Below, one piece after another: positions 1-6,408 of a stretch of 7,062 nucleotides of DNA (position 1 is the first letter of the stretch; each line of letters opens with the position of its first letter). Source of the DNA: Candidatus Woesearchaeota archaeon (GTDB lineage Archaea; Nanobdellota; Nanobdellia; Woesearchaeales; GW2011-AR9); NCBI GenBank assembly GCA_013204355.1, contig JABMOA010000012.1, positions 1 to 7,062 of the forward strand, read 5' to 3'. The notes under the pieces were generated by a model. The model was not told the origin of the DNA. It saw only the letters and a list, made by a program, of their open reading frames with translations, and did not search any database. The translations under genes and the position numbers were made by a program.

Positions 1-1
1 G

Positions 2-23
2 TATATATATATATATATATATA
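2..23. repeat. (TA)11 dinucleotide microsatellite
   Basis: Eleven uninterrupted TA units lie six bases beyond the trkH stop codon, at the window edge. Nothing else is visible here. The tract could be slippage-prone and easily melted. No T-run terminator for trkH is seen before it, so trkH transcription may end in or past it. The window starts at the repeat, so its full length and anything beyond are unknown. Confidence 0.9.
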
Positions 24-28
24 ACGTT

Positions 29-1462
29 CTAACGAATAACTGTCTTATACAACTTCCTCAAAATAATAAACAACGGAAATATTTCTAACCGTCCAAGTAA
101 CATTGCAAGCATTAACACAATCTTCCCAATAACTGGGACAGCCATTAAATCAATTGTTTGTAATCCAACTGTGCCTAATGCAGACGCCATTTGAAATGAA
201 GAATCAAATAAACTATACCCTAACAACAAAAATACTAAAATCCCAACAAATAAGCTCATAAAAAAGAGTGCCACAAATGAAAAAATAACCAGAAGATCCT
301 CTTGTTCAACAACCTGATTTCTAATTTTGAGAGGAATTATCGCATGACGTGGAGAAGATAATCTTTTAATCATCCATGGCGCCATTTTAAGTACAGAATA
401 TACTCGTGAAACTTTCATTCCACCAGAAGTACTTGCAATACTTCCACCCGTAACCATCCCAAGCATAATCAACATCAGAAATAAAGGTGGAAGAACAGAA
501 ATGTTTGTAATGGAATAACCAGTTGTTGTAAATGCAGAAATTAATTCAAATACCACTACCCTTACATCTCTAAAAACAAATAATGTTAAACCAATACTAA
601 TAAGAAGGAACACCAAGAATAAATTTTTCTCATACGATTTTAAAAATGATTTAAACCGTTTCATCAATAAATCATTATGAGTAATAAATGAAATTGAACC
701 AAGTAACATTAACACGCTTAAAATACCTAATTGTACATTCGTAGCTTGTAAAGTATCAGTAACAATAAATCCTCCTGTTGAAATAGATGTAAATGTTAAC
801 GAAATTGCTTCAAATAAATTCATCCCTGTAATATATAATAAAATAATCCCTAATAATGTATATCCCCCATAAATGATTAAAACATTTTTACTACTTTTTT
901 TAAGATTAGGTTCCATCTTTTCTTGAAAACCCTGTGCTTGATACAAGGAAGAAGTAGATTCAATTTGTGTTTCTTCATGTTGACCATAATACCGCAATCT
1001 TGAAATAATAAACAAAAAGATCATAACAATACCAATTCCACCAATCCATTGTGTTTCAGCCCTCCACAAAAGTAAACTTTGAGGTAACCCTTCCGTAGAA
1101 TTGTACAATGTCAAACCTGTAGTTGTAAATCCTGAAACAGATTCAAATAACGCATTTAAGAAATTATAATGAAAGGAAGGTAAAAAAGATATTGCGCTAA
1201 TTAAAGGTAAAATTAAAAATGACAAACCCACTAAAACTAAAGCATTTGGCAAATTTAATTGACTGAGAGATAAAGGTGATCTTTCAGGATTTTTTTTCTT
1301 CTCAAACCACAACAACATATATCCCAATAAAAAAGATATAACCATTGTAAGAACAAAAGTGAAAATAGATTCACCATAAATAATACCCGCAATAATGGGA
1401 ACAACTCTAAATAAAGCTGAGATAATTAAAATATACCCTAAGTAACGAATTAAAATGTTCAT
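29..1462 (-). CDS. trkH: TrkH-family K+ uptake channel subunit
   Basis: This is the membrane K+-translocating subunit of a Trk/Ktr system, 477 residues, close to the usual length. The family fold of four pseudo-repeats, each with a pore loop carrying one selectivity-filter strand, can be read directly: TTTG at 113-116 (in GFTTTGLTLY), STGG at 228-231, TTTG at 312-315 and GTVG at 430-433. Other family signatures are QWIGGIGIV (138-146), the glycine-rich SIASTSGGMK stretch (341-350), which corresponds to the intramembrane gating loop, and GRLEIFP (457-463) near the C-terminus. Hydrophobic segments fill almost the whole chain. The start overlaps the trkA stop as ATGA, implying translational coupling. 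A purine run AAAGGAG sits directly before the ATG, closer than a normal Shine-Dalgarno. No later Met occurs before residue 40, so this start is favoured. It acts in the cytoplasmic membrane with the TrkA RCK subunit encoded just upstream. Confidence 0.95.
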   Translation of the reverse strand: MNILIRYLGYILIISALFRVVPIIAGIIYGESIFTFVLTMVISFLLGYMLLWFEKKKNPERSPLSLSQLNLPNALVLVGLSFLILPLISAISFLPSFHYNFLNALFESVSGFTTTGLTLYNSTEGLPQSLLLWRAETQWIGGIGIVMIFLFIISRLRYYGQHEETQIESTSSLYQAQGFQEKMEPNLKKSSKNVLIIYGGYTLLGIILLYITGMNLFEAISLTFTSISTGGFIVTDTLQATNVQLGILSVLMLLGSISFITHNDLLMKRFKSFLKSYEKNLFLVFLLISIGLTLFVFRDVRVVVFELISAFTTTGYSITNISVLPPLFLMLIMLGMVTGGSIASTSGGMKVSRVYSVLKMAPWMIKRLSSPRHAIIPLKIRNQVVEQEDLLVIFSFVALFFMSLFVGILVFLLLGYSLFDSSFQMASALGTVGLQTIDLMAVPVIGKIVLMLAMLLGRLEIFPLFIILRKLYKTVIR

Positions 1463-2103
1463 TCTCCTTTGATAATATCCAAAACACCATGTAAATCTTT
1501 TGTCTTAACAGCTACAAGAAGAACATCTCCCTCTTTTAATATTGTTTCAGGTGTTGGAATAATAATCTTACCACTCCTATAAATTGTTGCAATAACTGCA
1601 TTTTTAATTTCAACTTTCTGTCTAATTAATTTACTTTTCTTTGCAATAACTTGTTGAATAATTTGAACATCTCCTTCACCAAATTGAGCTATAACTTTTG
1701 CATCTCCATATGTCCTAAGAATATTCTTAATTTCACTTGCATTACTTCCTGCAACAGACACAAATGTGTTTACTCCTAATTTTGAAAATAATTCCGCATT
1801 TTTTGGTTTTCGTACTAATGGAATAACCTTCCGTACTTTTTCTGATTTTCCTATTTGAGAAATCATCAAATTAGTAGTGTCATCGCTTGTCGTAACAATT
1901 AAAGCATCTGCTTTCTCAATTTCTGCTTCTTTTAAGATAGAAATATCTGTGCCATCACCATGGATTATTAACGCATTAGTTTTTTGAGTTAATTCCTTAG
2001 CAATGATTTCATCCTTTTCAATAATAGTTATATCTGCTTCTTTTTCAAAAAGCTTCGTTAAAGTTAGTGCAGTTTCCCCACCACCAACAATGATCATCTT
2101 CAT
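1459..2103 (-). CDS. trkA: TrkA-type K+ channel regulatory subunit (RCK_N + RCK_C)
   Basis: This cytoplasmic nucleotide-binding subunit should assemble as a ring under TrkH and gate it. At 214 residues it is a single-RCK protein, about half of the tandem E. coli TrkA. Residues 1-125 form a Rossmann RCK_N domain: beta1 with the glycine-rich turn GGGETA (7-12), beta2 ending in the acidic E29 of ITIIEKD that normally binds the adenosine ribose, then HGDGTD (48-53) and TTSDDTTN. Residues 130-214 fit the RCK_C (TrkA_C) domain. The third glycine of GxGxxG is Ala here, which is tolerated in many RCK proteins but could alter NAD/ATP preference. The first ATG has GAGGT seven bases upstream. The ATG two codons later would put that element too far away. 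trkA is promoter-proximal to trkH, with a 4-base overlap. Confidence 0.95.
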   Translation of the reverse strand: MKMIIVGGGETALTLTKLFEKEADITIIEKDEIIAKELTQKTNALIIHGDGTDISILKEAEIEKADALIVTTSDDTTNLMISQIGKSEKVRKVIPLVRKPKNAELFSKLGVNTFVSVAGSNASEIKNILRTYGDAKVIAQFGEGDVQIIQQVIAKKSKLIRQKVEIKNAVIATIYRSGKIIIPTPETILKEGDVLLVAVKTKDLHGVLDIIKGE

Positions 2104-2104
2104 C

Positions 2105-2117
2105 TTTTTTACCTCTT
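2105..2117 (-). promoter_or_regulatory. Shine-Dalgarno of trkA
   Basis: On the minus strand AAAGAGGT precedes the trkA ATG (2103) with a seven-base A-rich spacer. This decides the start in favour of the first of two in-frame ATGs. It also shows that this mRNA has a leader, unlike the plus-strand genes here. Confidence 0.6.
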
Positions 2118-2142
2118 TATTATTCTCATAAATACATCTTGG

Positions 2143-2150
2143 TATAAAAA
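2143..2150 (-). promoter_or_regulatory. TATA box of the trkA-trkH operon
   Basis: TTTTTATA on the minus strand is centred about 43 bases upstream of the trkA ATG. With normal archaeal spacing, transcription would start near 2120. This gives a leader of about 17 bases that contains the Shine-Dalgarno sequence. It lies in the 94-base gap after the cotransporter gene, so trkAH probably need not depend on readthrough from that gene. Confidence 0.5.
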
Positions 2151-2181
2151 TGTTACTTTTATGTTTTTTATTGATTTAACT

Positions 2182-2186
2182 AAAAA
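2182..2186 (-). terminator. Possible T-run terminator of the cotransporter gene
   Basis: A T5 run on the minus strand (GGATTTTTAG) occurs about 12 bases past the cotransporter stop. Archaeal RNA polymerase can stop at short U-runs without a hairpin, but five T residues is weak evidence. Partial readthrough into trkAH would be expected. Confidence 0.25.
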
Positions 2187-2197
2187 TCCTTATTTCC

Positions 2198-4405
2198 TTA
2201 AGCTAAAATATCCTCTTTACCAGAATCTGCAACAAAGAAAAATGATTTTTCTTCTGCTTCTGATATCTTTCTAATATTGGCAATCTCCGAATGAGAAGAT
2301 ACAGGTATAATGTGGATGTCGCCTTTAGGTGCTTTTTTCAATGTTTTTGCAAAAGAATCGGTAGAAATTACAATGTTTGTTGATGAAGGGAACCGAGCTT
2401 CATAAAGAATTTTTTTAAGATAATTCTCAGCTTCCAATTTCTTTTCTTTAGATACACACATCCATAACGTAATATTTCCTGCCCAGTTTCTATGTAACCT
2501 GTATGCAATGAGCATTGCTAAATCATATTTCTTTTCATCAAAGATATCTTTCATTAATGCTTTACTTGAAATCCACACATGGACATCTTCTTCAGATCCA
2601 AGACCAATTTCTTGATCTCTGTCTGAAAGAATAATACCAGTATTATGTTTTTTTGCAGTTTGAAATATCTTTTGTAAAGAATCTAAAGAAATCATTTTTG
2701 GTTTGAATGGTAAGAATAAAATATTTGGAGAAAACGTCTGTGATTCAATTGCTTCTAACGAAATACAAATTGCATCTGAATAATTAGTTGCGGTAACGTT
2801 TGAGGTTGACGTAAAAATACCTTCATTCCCAAACTTCTTGACAAGCATAGGTAATTCCTCTAATTGTGATTTTCTCTCTTTTTTTGTAGCTTTTACTTTC
2901 TCAGGAGAGGAGTCAATTTTTTTAATATCTAACCCTAAAACTGTCATGTTTCCATTGGGAAATGTAATGGATTTAATCAACGGAAAATTCCCCAATAATG
3001 TGGCAGTATTGATAACTGGAAGCAAAATGTTTGGTTTCCATGTATGTTTTGTAGATTCGGGAAATGTAAGGATTTTTCGTGCCGCCCATTCTGAAAATGC
3101 GACAAACAAACCTGATCGTATATCTCCTTCGGTAGATTTTAATCTTCGTTTCACAAGATAGAGATAAATCAAGAATACAAATATCAACGCAATCATACCA
3201 ACAATGACATTAATAAAAAACATAAATAAAAGGGATGCAACCGCACCATATAATGGCACAAATTTAGGAAGAGATAAAGTAGGCCTAAAACTCACAAGTC
3301 CAATTGATTGCTCAATGAATACAACAATGTTAATTAAAGCATAAACAATTAAAAAAAAGATTGTTATAATTGGAGCAACAGTATTAAGATTTCCAAGCCC
3401 TAAAGCAATTAAAATAGGAACAGAAGTAATCAATATTGCTCTATGTGGGATTTCTGAACTTCCCTGATCAATAAATTTACTCCCAGGAAATAATGATTTC
3501 TCTGCCATAGATTTTAATAATCGCGGTGCTGAAACAAAGGTAGTTAGTGCACTTGAAAATGTTGATGCTAAAATACCAGCAATAACAAAAGGACCGAAAA
3601 GAGCCAATTTTATCATGATTAAATTATTATTAATTAATTCAGCTGAAGAAGCAGAGAAACCCAACCACATTGCGACAACAATATAAATTAGGGTTGTGAT
3701 TCCGATTGCTAATAATAATCCTCGTGGGATTTGTTTTTTAGGATCTTGTAATTCTCCCGATAAACCAACACCAGCCATAATGCCGGTGACCGCTGGAAAA
3801 AATAATGCAAATAAAGCCCAGAATGAAAATTCAGGAAAACCTCCGATTAAAGAAGTTGTCACAACATTATGAATCCAATTACCACTAACGAGAATCATTC
3901 CAATGACACCAACCATCCCTAAAAAAACAATTAACTGTGTTTTGAGTACAATTTTTGTATTAATGAATGTTAATAAAAATAATCCTAAAAATGCAACACC
4001 TAATACCATCAGTGAATTATGGTCTGGAAAAATATATCTCCACATTTCCATAAATCCAAATAAATATAATGTAACAGAAAATATTTGTGCGATATACAAA
4101 GGAATACCTACGCTTCCTCCAATTTCTAAACCTAAAGTTTTTGAAATAATGGAGTAAGCTCCACCAGGTCCAATTCTAATATTAGTTGTAATAGAACTTA
4201 AAGAAAGACCTGTTGCAAACGAAACGGAAGCAGCCAAGAGGATAATTGCAATCGTTGGTAAAATACCTGCAGTACCAACAATAAACCCCAATCTTAAGAA
4301 AAGAATAACTCCAATAATACTTAAGAAAGATGGAATAAAGACACCATTAAATGCACCAAATTTTGCAGATCTCTTTTCTTCTTTAAGTTTAATAACCTTT
4401 TTCAT
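2198..4405 (-). CDS. SLC12-like cation-chloride cotransporter (CCC, APC superfamily)
   Basis: A 735-residue membrane symporter predicted to couple Cl- to K+ and/or Na+ movement. The N-terminal LeuT-fold domain (about 16-420, roughly 12 helices) shows CCC signatures: TM1 SIIGVILFLRLG (29-40), GPGGAYSIIS (79-88), TM6 FFPAVTGIMAG (202-212) then SGELQDPKKQIP (216-227), TM8 TFSSALTTFVSAPR (282-295), and SFRPTL (372-377) before the last helices. Residues that bind K+ in animal NKCC1 have counterparts at Y114, P204 and T207. Adjacent serines S284-S285 match the NKCC Na+ site, whereas KCC proteins lack the pair; the TM1 Trp of NKCC is Ile here. Residues from about 422 form a soluble C-terminal domain, as in other CCCs, which is normally regulatory and dimerising. 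I chose the ATG at 4405 because GAGG lies six bases before it and a TATA box fits. An in-frame ATG at 4495 would add 30 non-homologous-looking residues upstream of the promoter. Transported ions are inferred. Confidence 0.88.
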   Translation of the reverse strand: MKKVIKLKEEKRSAKFGAFNGVFIPSFLSIIGVILFLRLGFIVGTAGILPTIAIILLAASVSFATGLSLSSITTNIRIGPGGAYSIISKTLGLEIGGSVGIPLYIAQIFSVTLYLFGFMEMWRYIFPDHNSLMVLGVAFLGLFLLTFINTKIVLKTQLIVFLGMVGVIGMILVSGNWIHNVVTTSLIGGFPEFSFWALFALFFPAVTGIMAGVGLSGELQDPKKQIPRGLLLAIGITTLIYIVVAMWLGFSASSAELINNNLIMIKLALFGPFVIAGILASTFSSALTTFVSAPRLLKSMAEKSLFPGSKFIDQGSSEIPHRAILITSVPILIALGLGNLNTVAPIITIFFLIVYALINIVVFIEQSIGLVSFRPTLSLPKFVPLYGAVASLLFMFFINVIVGMIALIFVFLIYLYLVKRRLKSTEGDIRSGLFVAFSEWAARKILTFPESTKHTWKPNILLPVINTATLLGNFPLIKSITFPNGNMTVLGLDIKKIDSSPEKVKATKKERKSQLEELPMLVKKFGNEGIFTSTSNVTATNYSDAICISLEAIESQTFSPNILFLPFKPKMISLDSLQKIFQTAKKHNTGIILSDRDQEIGLGSEEDVHVWISSKALMKDIFDEKKYDLAMLIAYRLHRNWAGNITLWMCVSKEKKLEAENYLKKILYEARFPSSTNIVISTDSFAKTLKKAPKGDIHIIPVSSHSEIANIRKISEAEEKSFFFVADSGKEDILA

Positions 4406-4411
4406 AACAAA

Positions 4412-4417
4412 CCTCTT
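4412..4417 (-). promoter_or_regulatory. Shine-Dalgarno of the cotransporter gene
   Basis: AAGAGG on the minus strand, six bases before the ATG at 4405. This element is the main reason for preferring this start over the in-frame ATG at 4495. Confidence 0.6.
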
Positions 4418-4430
4418 TACAGATATGAAA

Positions 4431-4456
4431 CATTTAGTGTTTAAATAGATTCTGTT
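4431..4456 (+). repeat. 26-bp direct repeat, copy 1
   Basis: Identical over all 26 bases to 5403-5428. It begins CATTTAGTG, contains TTTAAATA in the middle and ends ATTCTGTT. The match stops abruptly on both sides, except for a shared ATGGTC a little downstream (4466 and 5433). The two copies bracket the alpha/beta hydrolase gene. Chance identity of this length is unlikely even in AT-rich DNA. Confidence 0.9.
4440..4447. promoter_or_regulatory. TATA box in the divergent intergenic region, inside repeat copy 1
   Basis: The plus-strand reading is TTTAAATA, a full match to the archaeal box A. The minus-strand reading is TATTTAAA. On the minus strand it is about 39 bases upstream of the cotransporter ATG, which would place transcription start near 4417 with a 12-base leader holding the Shine-Dalgarno sequence. 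On the plus strand it could start a transcript near 4468, but the hydrolase has a better placed box of its own. I favour use by the cotransporter gene. Bidirectional use is possible. Confidence 0.45.
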
Positions 4457-4557
4457 TGTAGGATGATGGTCAGAATGTTCTTGATAAATTGACAATCTTT
4501 ACGTTTAAAGAAAGTTATTCTTTTTGGTGTGTTTTGAAAAAAACCTTAATGTGAAAT

Positions 4558-4580
4558 TGGAAAAACAATAAAAATTTCCA
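4558..4580. promoter_or_regulatory. Inverted repeat upstream of the hydrolase promoter (possible operator)
   Basis: TGGAAA and TTTCCA are separated by 11 A-rich bases, so half-site centres are 17 bases apart. The dyad ends five bases before the TATA box at 4586. It is positioned for a dimeric regulator acting on the hydrolase gene, but the arms are short and the region is AT-rich, so it may be coincidental. Confidence 0.25.
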
Positions 4581-4585
4581 TCATT

Positions 4586-4593
4586 TTTAAATA
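4586..4593 (+). promoter_or_regulatory. TATA box of the alpha/beta hydrolase gene
   Basis: A full TTTAAATA box is centred 26 to 27 bases before the ATG at 4616. Transcription would therefore begin at or next to the start codon, giving a leaderless mRNA. No convincing Shine-Dalgarno precedes the ATG, which agrees. Confidence 0.65.
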
Positions 4594-4615
4594 TATCACC
4601 CTTAAATTTGAGATT

Positions 4616-5353
4616 ATGAAAATTAACTATCGTCTACTAAGAGATTATGGACTTTGCGATCTCATCAATGCTACACGTCACAAGGAGATTCATAATCCAA
4701 AAGAATTTAACTTAGAATTCAAAAAGCATGAGCGAATTTTAGGAACTCAAAACTTATGGGTCTGTTTTTTACCATGGCATGTTAATATTGATATTGCCAA
4801 GAGTCATAATCTTCTTCCAGAATATACTGATTACGTAGCCTATGAAATTCCTACGGGGATTGTAAATCCTAACCCTCATGTTACAAAAATAGTTCTAAAT
4901 TCTCTGATAGAAGATTTTGAAGTTAATTATTCTCAGAGGAATAATATACATATACTCGGTATGAGTTTAGGACAATATCCCGCTATATTTATTGCAAATC
5001 AGTTTGATACAAAAAAATTAGTTGTTGTAACCCCTGGATCAAAATTAGGTGCTTGTTTGTGGGATGGTATTGCAACATCACAAGTTAAAGAACATGCAAC
5101 AAGATTGGGAATTGGTACCCATCAGGAATATGATTCAGTTTTAAGTGGCACAAATCCTATTGAAAATATTAGGAGCTTACCCAGAGATCTTGAATTATAT
5201 ATTGGTACTAATGATTATTATATTAGGAAAAAATATGGGTTTGAATTTCTTAATGCACTTGAAGCTCAAGGTAAAAATGCCCGTGTAAGAACATATCAAG
5301 GAAAAGGACATATCTTAACACTTTTAAGTTTTGGTGTTGATAATAATCTATAA
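4616..5353 (+). CDS. Alpha/beta hydrolase of unknown substrate
   Basis: A 245-residue protein with the marks of the alpha/beta-hydrolase fold. A strand HIL leads into the nucleophile elbow GMSLG (115-119) with S117. A later strand ends in LYIGTND, giving D201 as the acid. YQGKGH places H233 as the catalytic histidine near the C-terminus. Order and spacing fit a Ser-Asp-His triad. No signal peptide or membrane helix is seen, so it is probably cytosolic. The LPW segment at 52-54 may contribute to the oxyanion side. The family could mean esterase, lipase, acyl-transfer or peptidase activity, and I cannot assign a substrate. It is divergent from the cotransporter gene, starts leaderless from its own TATA box and is flanked by the 26-bp repeats. 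A T6 run follows 15 bases after the stop, so it is likely monocistronic. Confidence 0.8.
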   Translation: MKINYRLLRDYGLCDLINATRHKEIHNPKEFNLEFKKHERILGTQNLWVCFLPWHVNIDIAKSHNLLPEYTDYVAYEIPTGIVNPNPHVTKIVLNSLIEDFEVNYSQRNNIHILGMSLGQYPAIFIANQFDTKKLVVVTPGSKLGACLWDGIATSQVKEHATRLGIGTHQEYDSVLSGTNPIENIRSLPRDLELYIGTNDYYIRKKYGFEFLNALEAQGKNARVRTYQGKGHILTLLSFGVDNNL

Positions 5354-5367
5354 TCTTCTTCAACATA

Positions 5368-5373
5368 TTTTTT
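5368..5373 (+). terminator. Oligo-T terminator after the hydrolase gene
   Basis: An uninterrupted T6 run lies 15 bases past the stop codon, the kind of signal archaeal RNA polymerase uses for termination without a strong hairpin. It precedes repeat copy 2, which supports separate transcription of the next gene. Confidence 0.4.
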
Positions 5374-5402
5374 CAAATAATCAGGTGTTGATTCTCATCC
5401 AT

Positions 5403-5428
5403 CATTTAGTGTTTAAATAGATTCTGTT
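5403..5428 (+). repeat. 26-bp direct repeat, copy 2
   Basis: Exact second copy of 4431-4456 in the same orientation, with TTTAAATA at 5412-5419. It lies about 145 bases before the GH114 start; copy 1 lies about 185 bases before the hydrolase start. If the box works on the plus strand it would give a long leader of about 110 bases for GH114. If it works on the minus strand, as suggested for copy 1, it would transcribe antisense into the hydrolase gene. Confidence 0.9.
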
Positions 5429-5453
5429 CTCTATGGTCTGTCTTACATGAGTC

Positions 5454-5501
5454 ATTGAAATGTATTCCAAGTTAAATTTTAATAATATGGCCCATTTCAA
5501 T
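5454..5501. repeat. 9-bp inverted repeat upstream of GH114
   Basis: ATTGAAATG (5454-5462) and CATTTCAAT (5493-5501) are perfect inverted repeats separated by 30 bases, ending about 15 bases before the probable GH114 TATA box. The arms could be regulator half-sites or, in a transcript from repeat copy 2, a weak stem. AT-rich arms make a strong hairpin unlikely. Confidence 0.4.
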
Positions 5502-5515
5502 AATTGCTAAGAACC

Positions 5516-5523
5516 TTTATTAA
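5516..5523 (+). promoter_or_regulatory. TATA box of the GH114 gene
   Basis: TTTATTAA is centred 28 to 29 bases before the ATG at 5548, consistent with transcription starting within a few bases of the start codon. No Shine-Dalgarno is present in the AT-only stretch before the ATG. Confidence 0.5.
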
Positions 5524-5547
5524 CAATCTTCAATTAAATTAAATTAT

Positions 5548-6408
5548 ATGAATAAAAGAATACTCATTCCTACGCTATTTATTATTCTCATTGTTGTTAT
5601 CCTTAGCAGTTGTACCTCCAAAATCGGTTCAAATAATAATATCAATACAAAAAAAGAAACTTTCAACATAAACACCGAAAACATTGAGAATAGTATTATT
5701 AATAATACTTGGTACCATCCAAAACCAGGCATTAGTTGGCAATGGCAGTTATCAGGAGACATCAATACAAATTATAAAGTTGATTTGTATGATGTTGATC
5801 TCATAAACACACCTCAAATGATTATTGATGAACTCCATAATAAAAATATCAAAGTCATATGTTATTTTTCTGCAGGAAGTTGGGAAAATTACAGGGAAGA
5901 CGCAAAAGATTTTCCGAAAGAAGTTATAGGAAAAACCTTCGATGGTTGGCCTGACGAAAGGTGGCTTGATATCTCTCAATACATTTTATTTGAAGATATT
6001 ATGAACAAACGTCTTGATTTCGCAGTTCAAAAAAAATGTGATGGTGTTGAACCAGATAATATTGATGGATATCAGAATGATAATGGGTTTGATTTAACAT
6101 ATGATGACCAAATTAATTATAATAAATGGCTCGCAAATGAAGTTCACAAAAGGAACTTATCCATTGCATTAAAAAATGATTTAGAACAAGTCAAAGAGTT
6201 AGTAAACTTTTATGATTTTGCAATTAATGAAGAATGTTTCTATTATGATGAATGTGATTTATTGCTACCTTTTATTGAGCAAGATAAAGCAGTTCTTGGT
6301 GTAGAATACGAACTAGAAACAGAAAAATTTTGTTCTCACGCAAACAAATTAGGATATAGTTGGATGAAAAAAGATATAAACTTAGATGAAAACAGAATTT
6401 CCTGCTAG
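5548..6408 (+). CDS. Lipoprotein GH114 endo-alpha-1,4-polygalactosaminidase-like glycoside hydrolase
   Basis: A 286-residue exported enzyme predicted to cleave alpha-1,4-linked galactosamine polymers, as characterised GH114 members do (fungal Ega3; related to the hydrolase part of PelA). A charged N-terminus and hydrophobic helix end in the lipobox LSSC (19-22), so C22 would be lipidated and the enzyme anchored outside the membrane. An Asn/Thr-rich linker runs to about 54. The (beta/alpha)8 domain fills 55-286, with family motifs WQWQLSG (64-70), DLYDVDL (79-85), KVICYFSAGSWENYR (102-116), ERWLDI (137-142), CDGVEPDNIDGY (164-175), LKND (208-211) and NEECF (227-231). Likely catalytic acids are D170 or D173 in EPDNID and E228 (inference by family position). 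The C-terminus LDENRISC resembles the normal family end, so the gene is complete. GH114 is mostly bacterial and fungal, so acquisition by transfer is plausible. The stop codon overlaps the 5' edge of a structured RNA, and that RNA's TATA box lies inside this gene. Confidence 0.88.
   Translation: MNKRILIPTLFIILIVVILSSCTSKIGSNNNINTKKETFNINTENIENSIINNTWYHPKPGISWQWQLSGDINTNYKVDLYDVDLINTPQMIIDELHNKNIKVICYFSAGSWENYREDAKDFPKEVIGKTFDGWPDERWLDISQYILFEDIMNKRLDFAVQKKCDGVEPDNIDGYQNDNGFDLTYDDQINYNKWLANEVHKRNLSIALKNDLEQVKELVNFYDFAINEECFYYDECDLLLPFIEQDKAVLGVEYELETEKFCSHANKLGYSWMKKDINLDENRISC
6373..6380 (+). promoter_or_regulatory. Probable TATA box of the structured RNA, inside GH114
   Basis: GATATAAA contains a good TATAAA core centred about 31 bases before the first paired base at 6408. 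Transcription would start about 6403-6408, right at the edge of the structure. It lies within the coding sequence of GH114, where it could be chance, but its position relative to the stem is what an independent RNA gene would need. Confidence 0.45.

Noticed and set aside
2838..3161. Plus-strand reading frame of 107 codons opposite the cotransporter gene
   Set aside because: It lies entirely within a well-supported gene on the other strand and has no recognisable domain. The same applies to 3903-4157 (plus) and to 5544-5765 and 5752-5979 (minus, opposite GH114).
4466..4492. Tiny ORF starting ATGGTC after repeat copy 1, with a similar one at 5433-5450 after copy 2
   Set aside because: Both are under ten codons, differ after two codons, lack Shine-Dalgarno sequences and sit too close to the TATA box to be leaderless starts.
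4406..4495. N-terminal 30-residue extension of the cotransporter from an ATG at 4495
   Set aside because: The extension spans the TATA box and the Shine-Dalgarno sequence of the ATG at 4405, and its residues do not resemble a CCC N-terminus.
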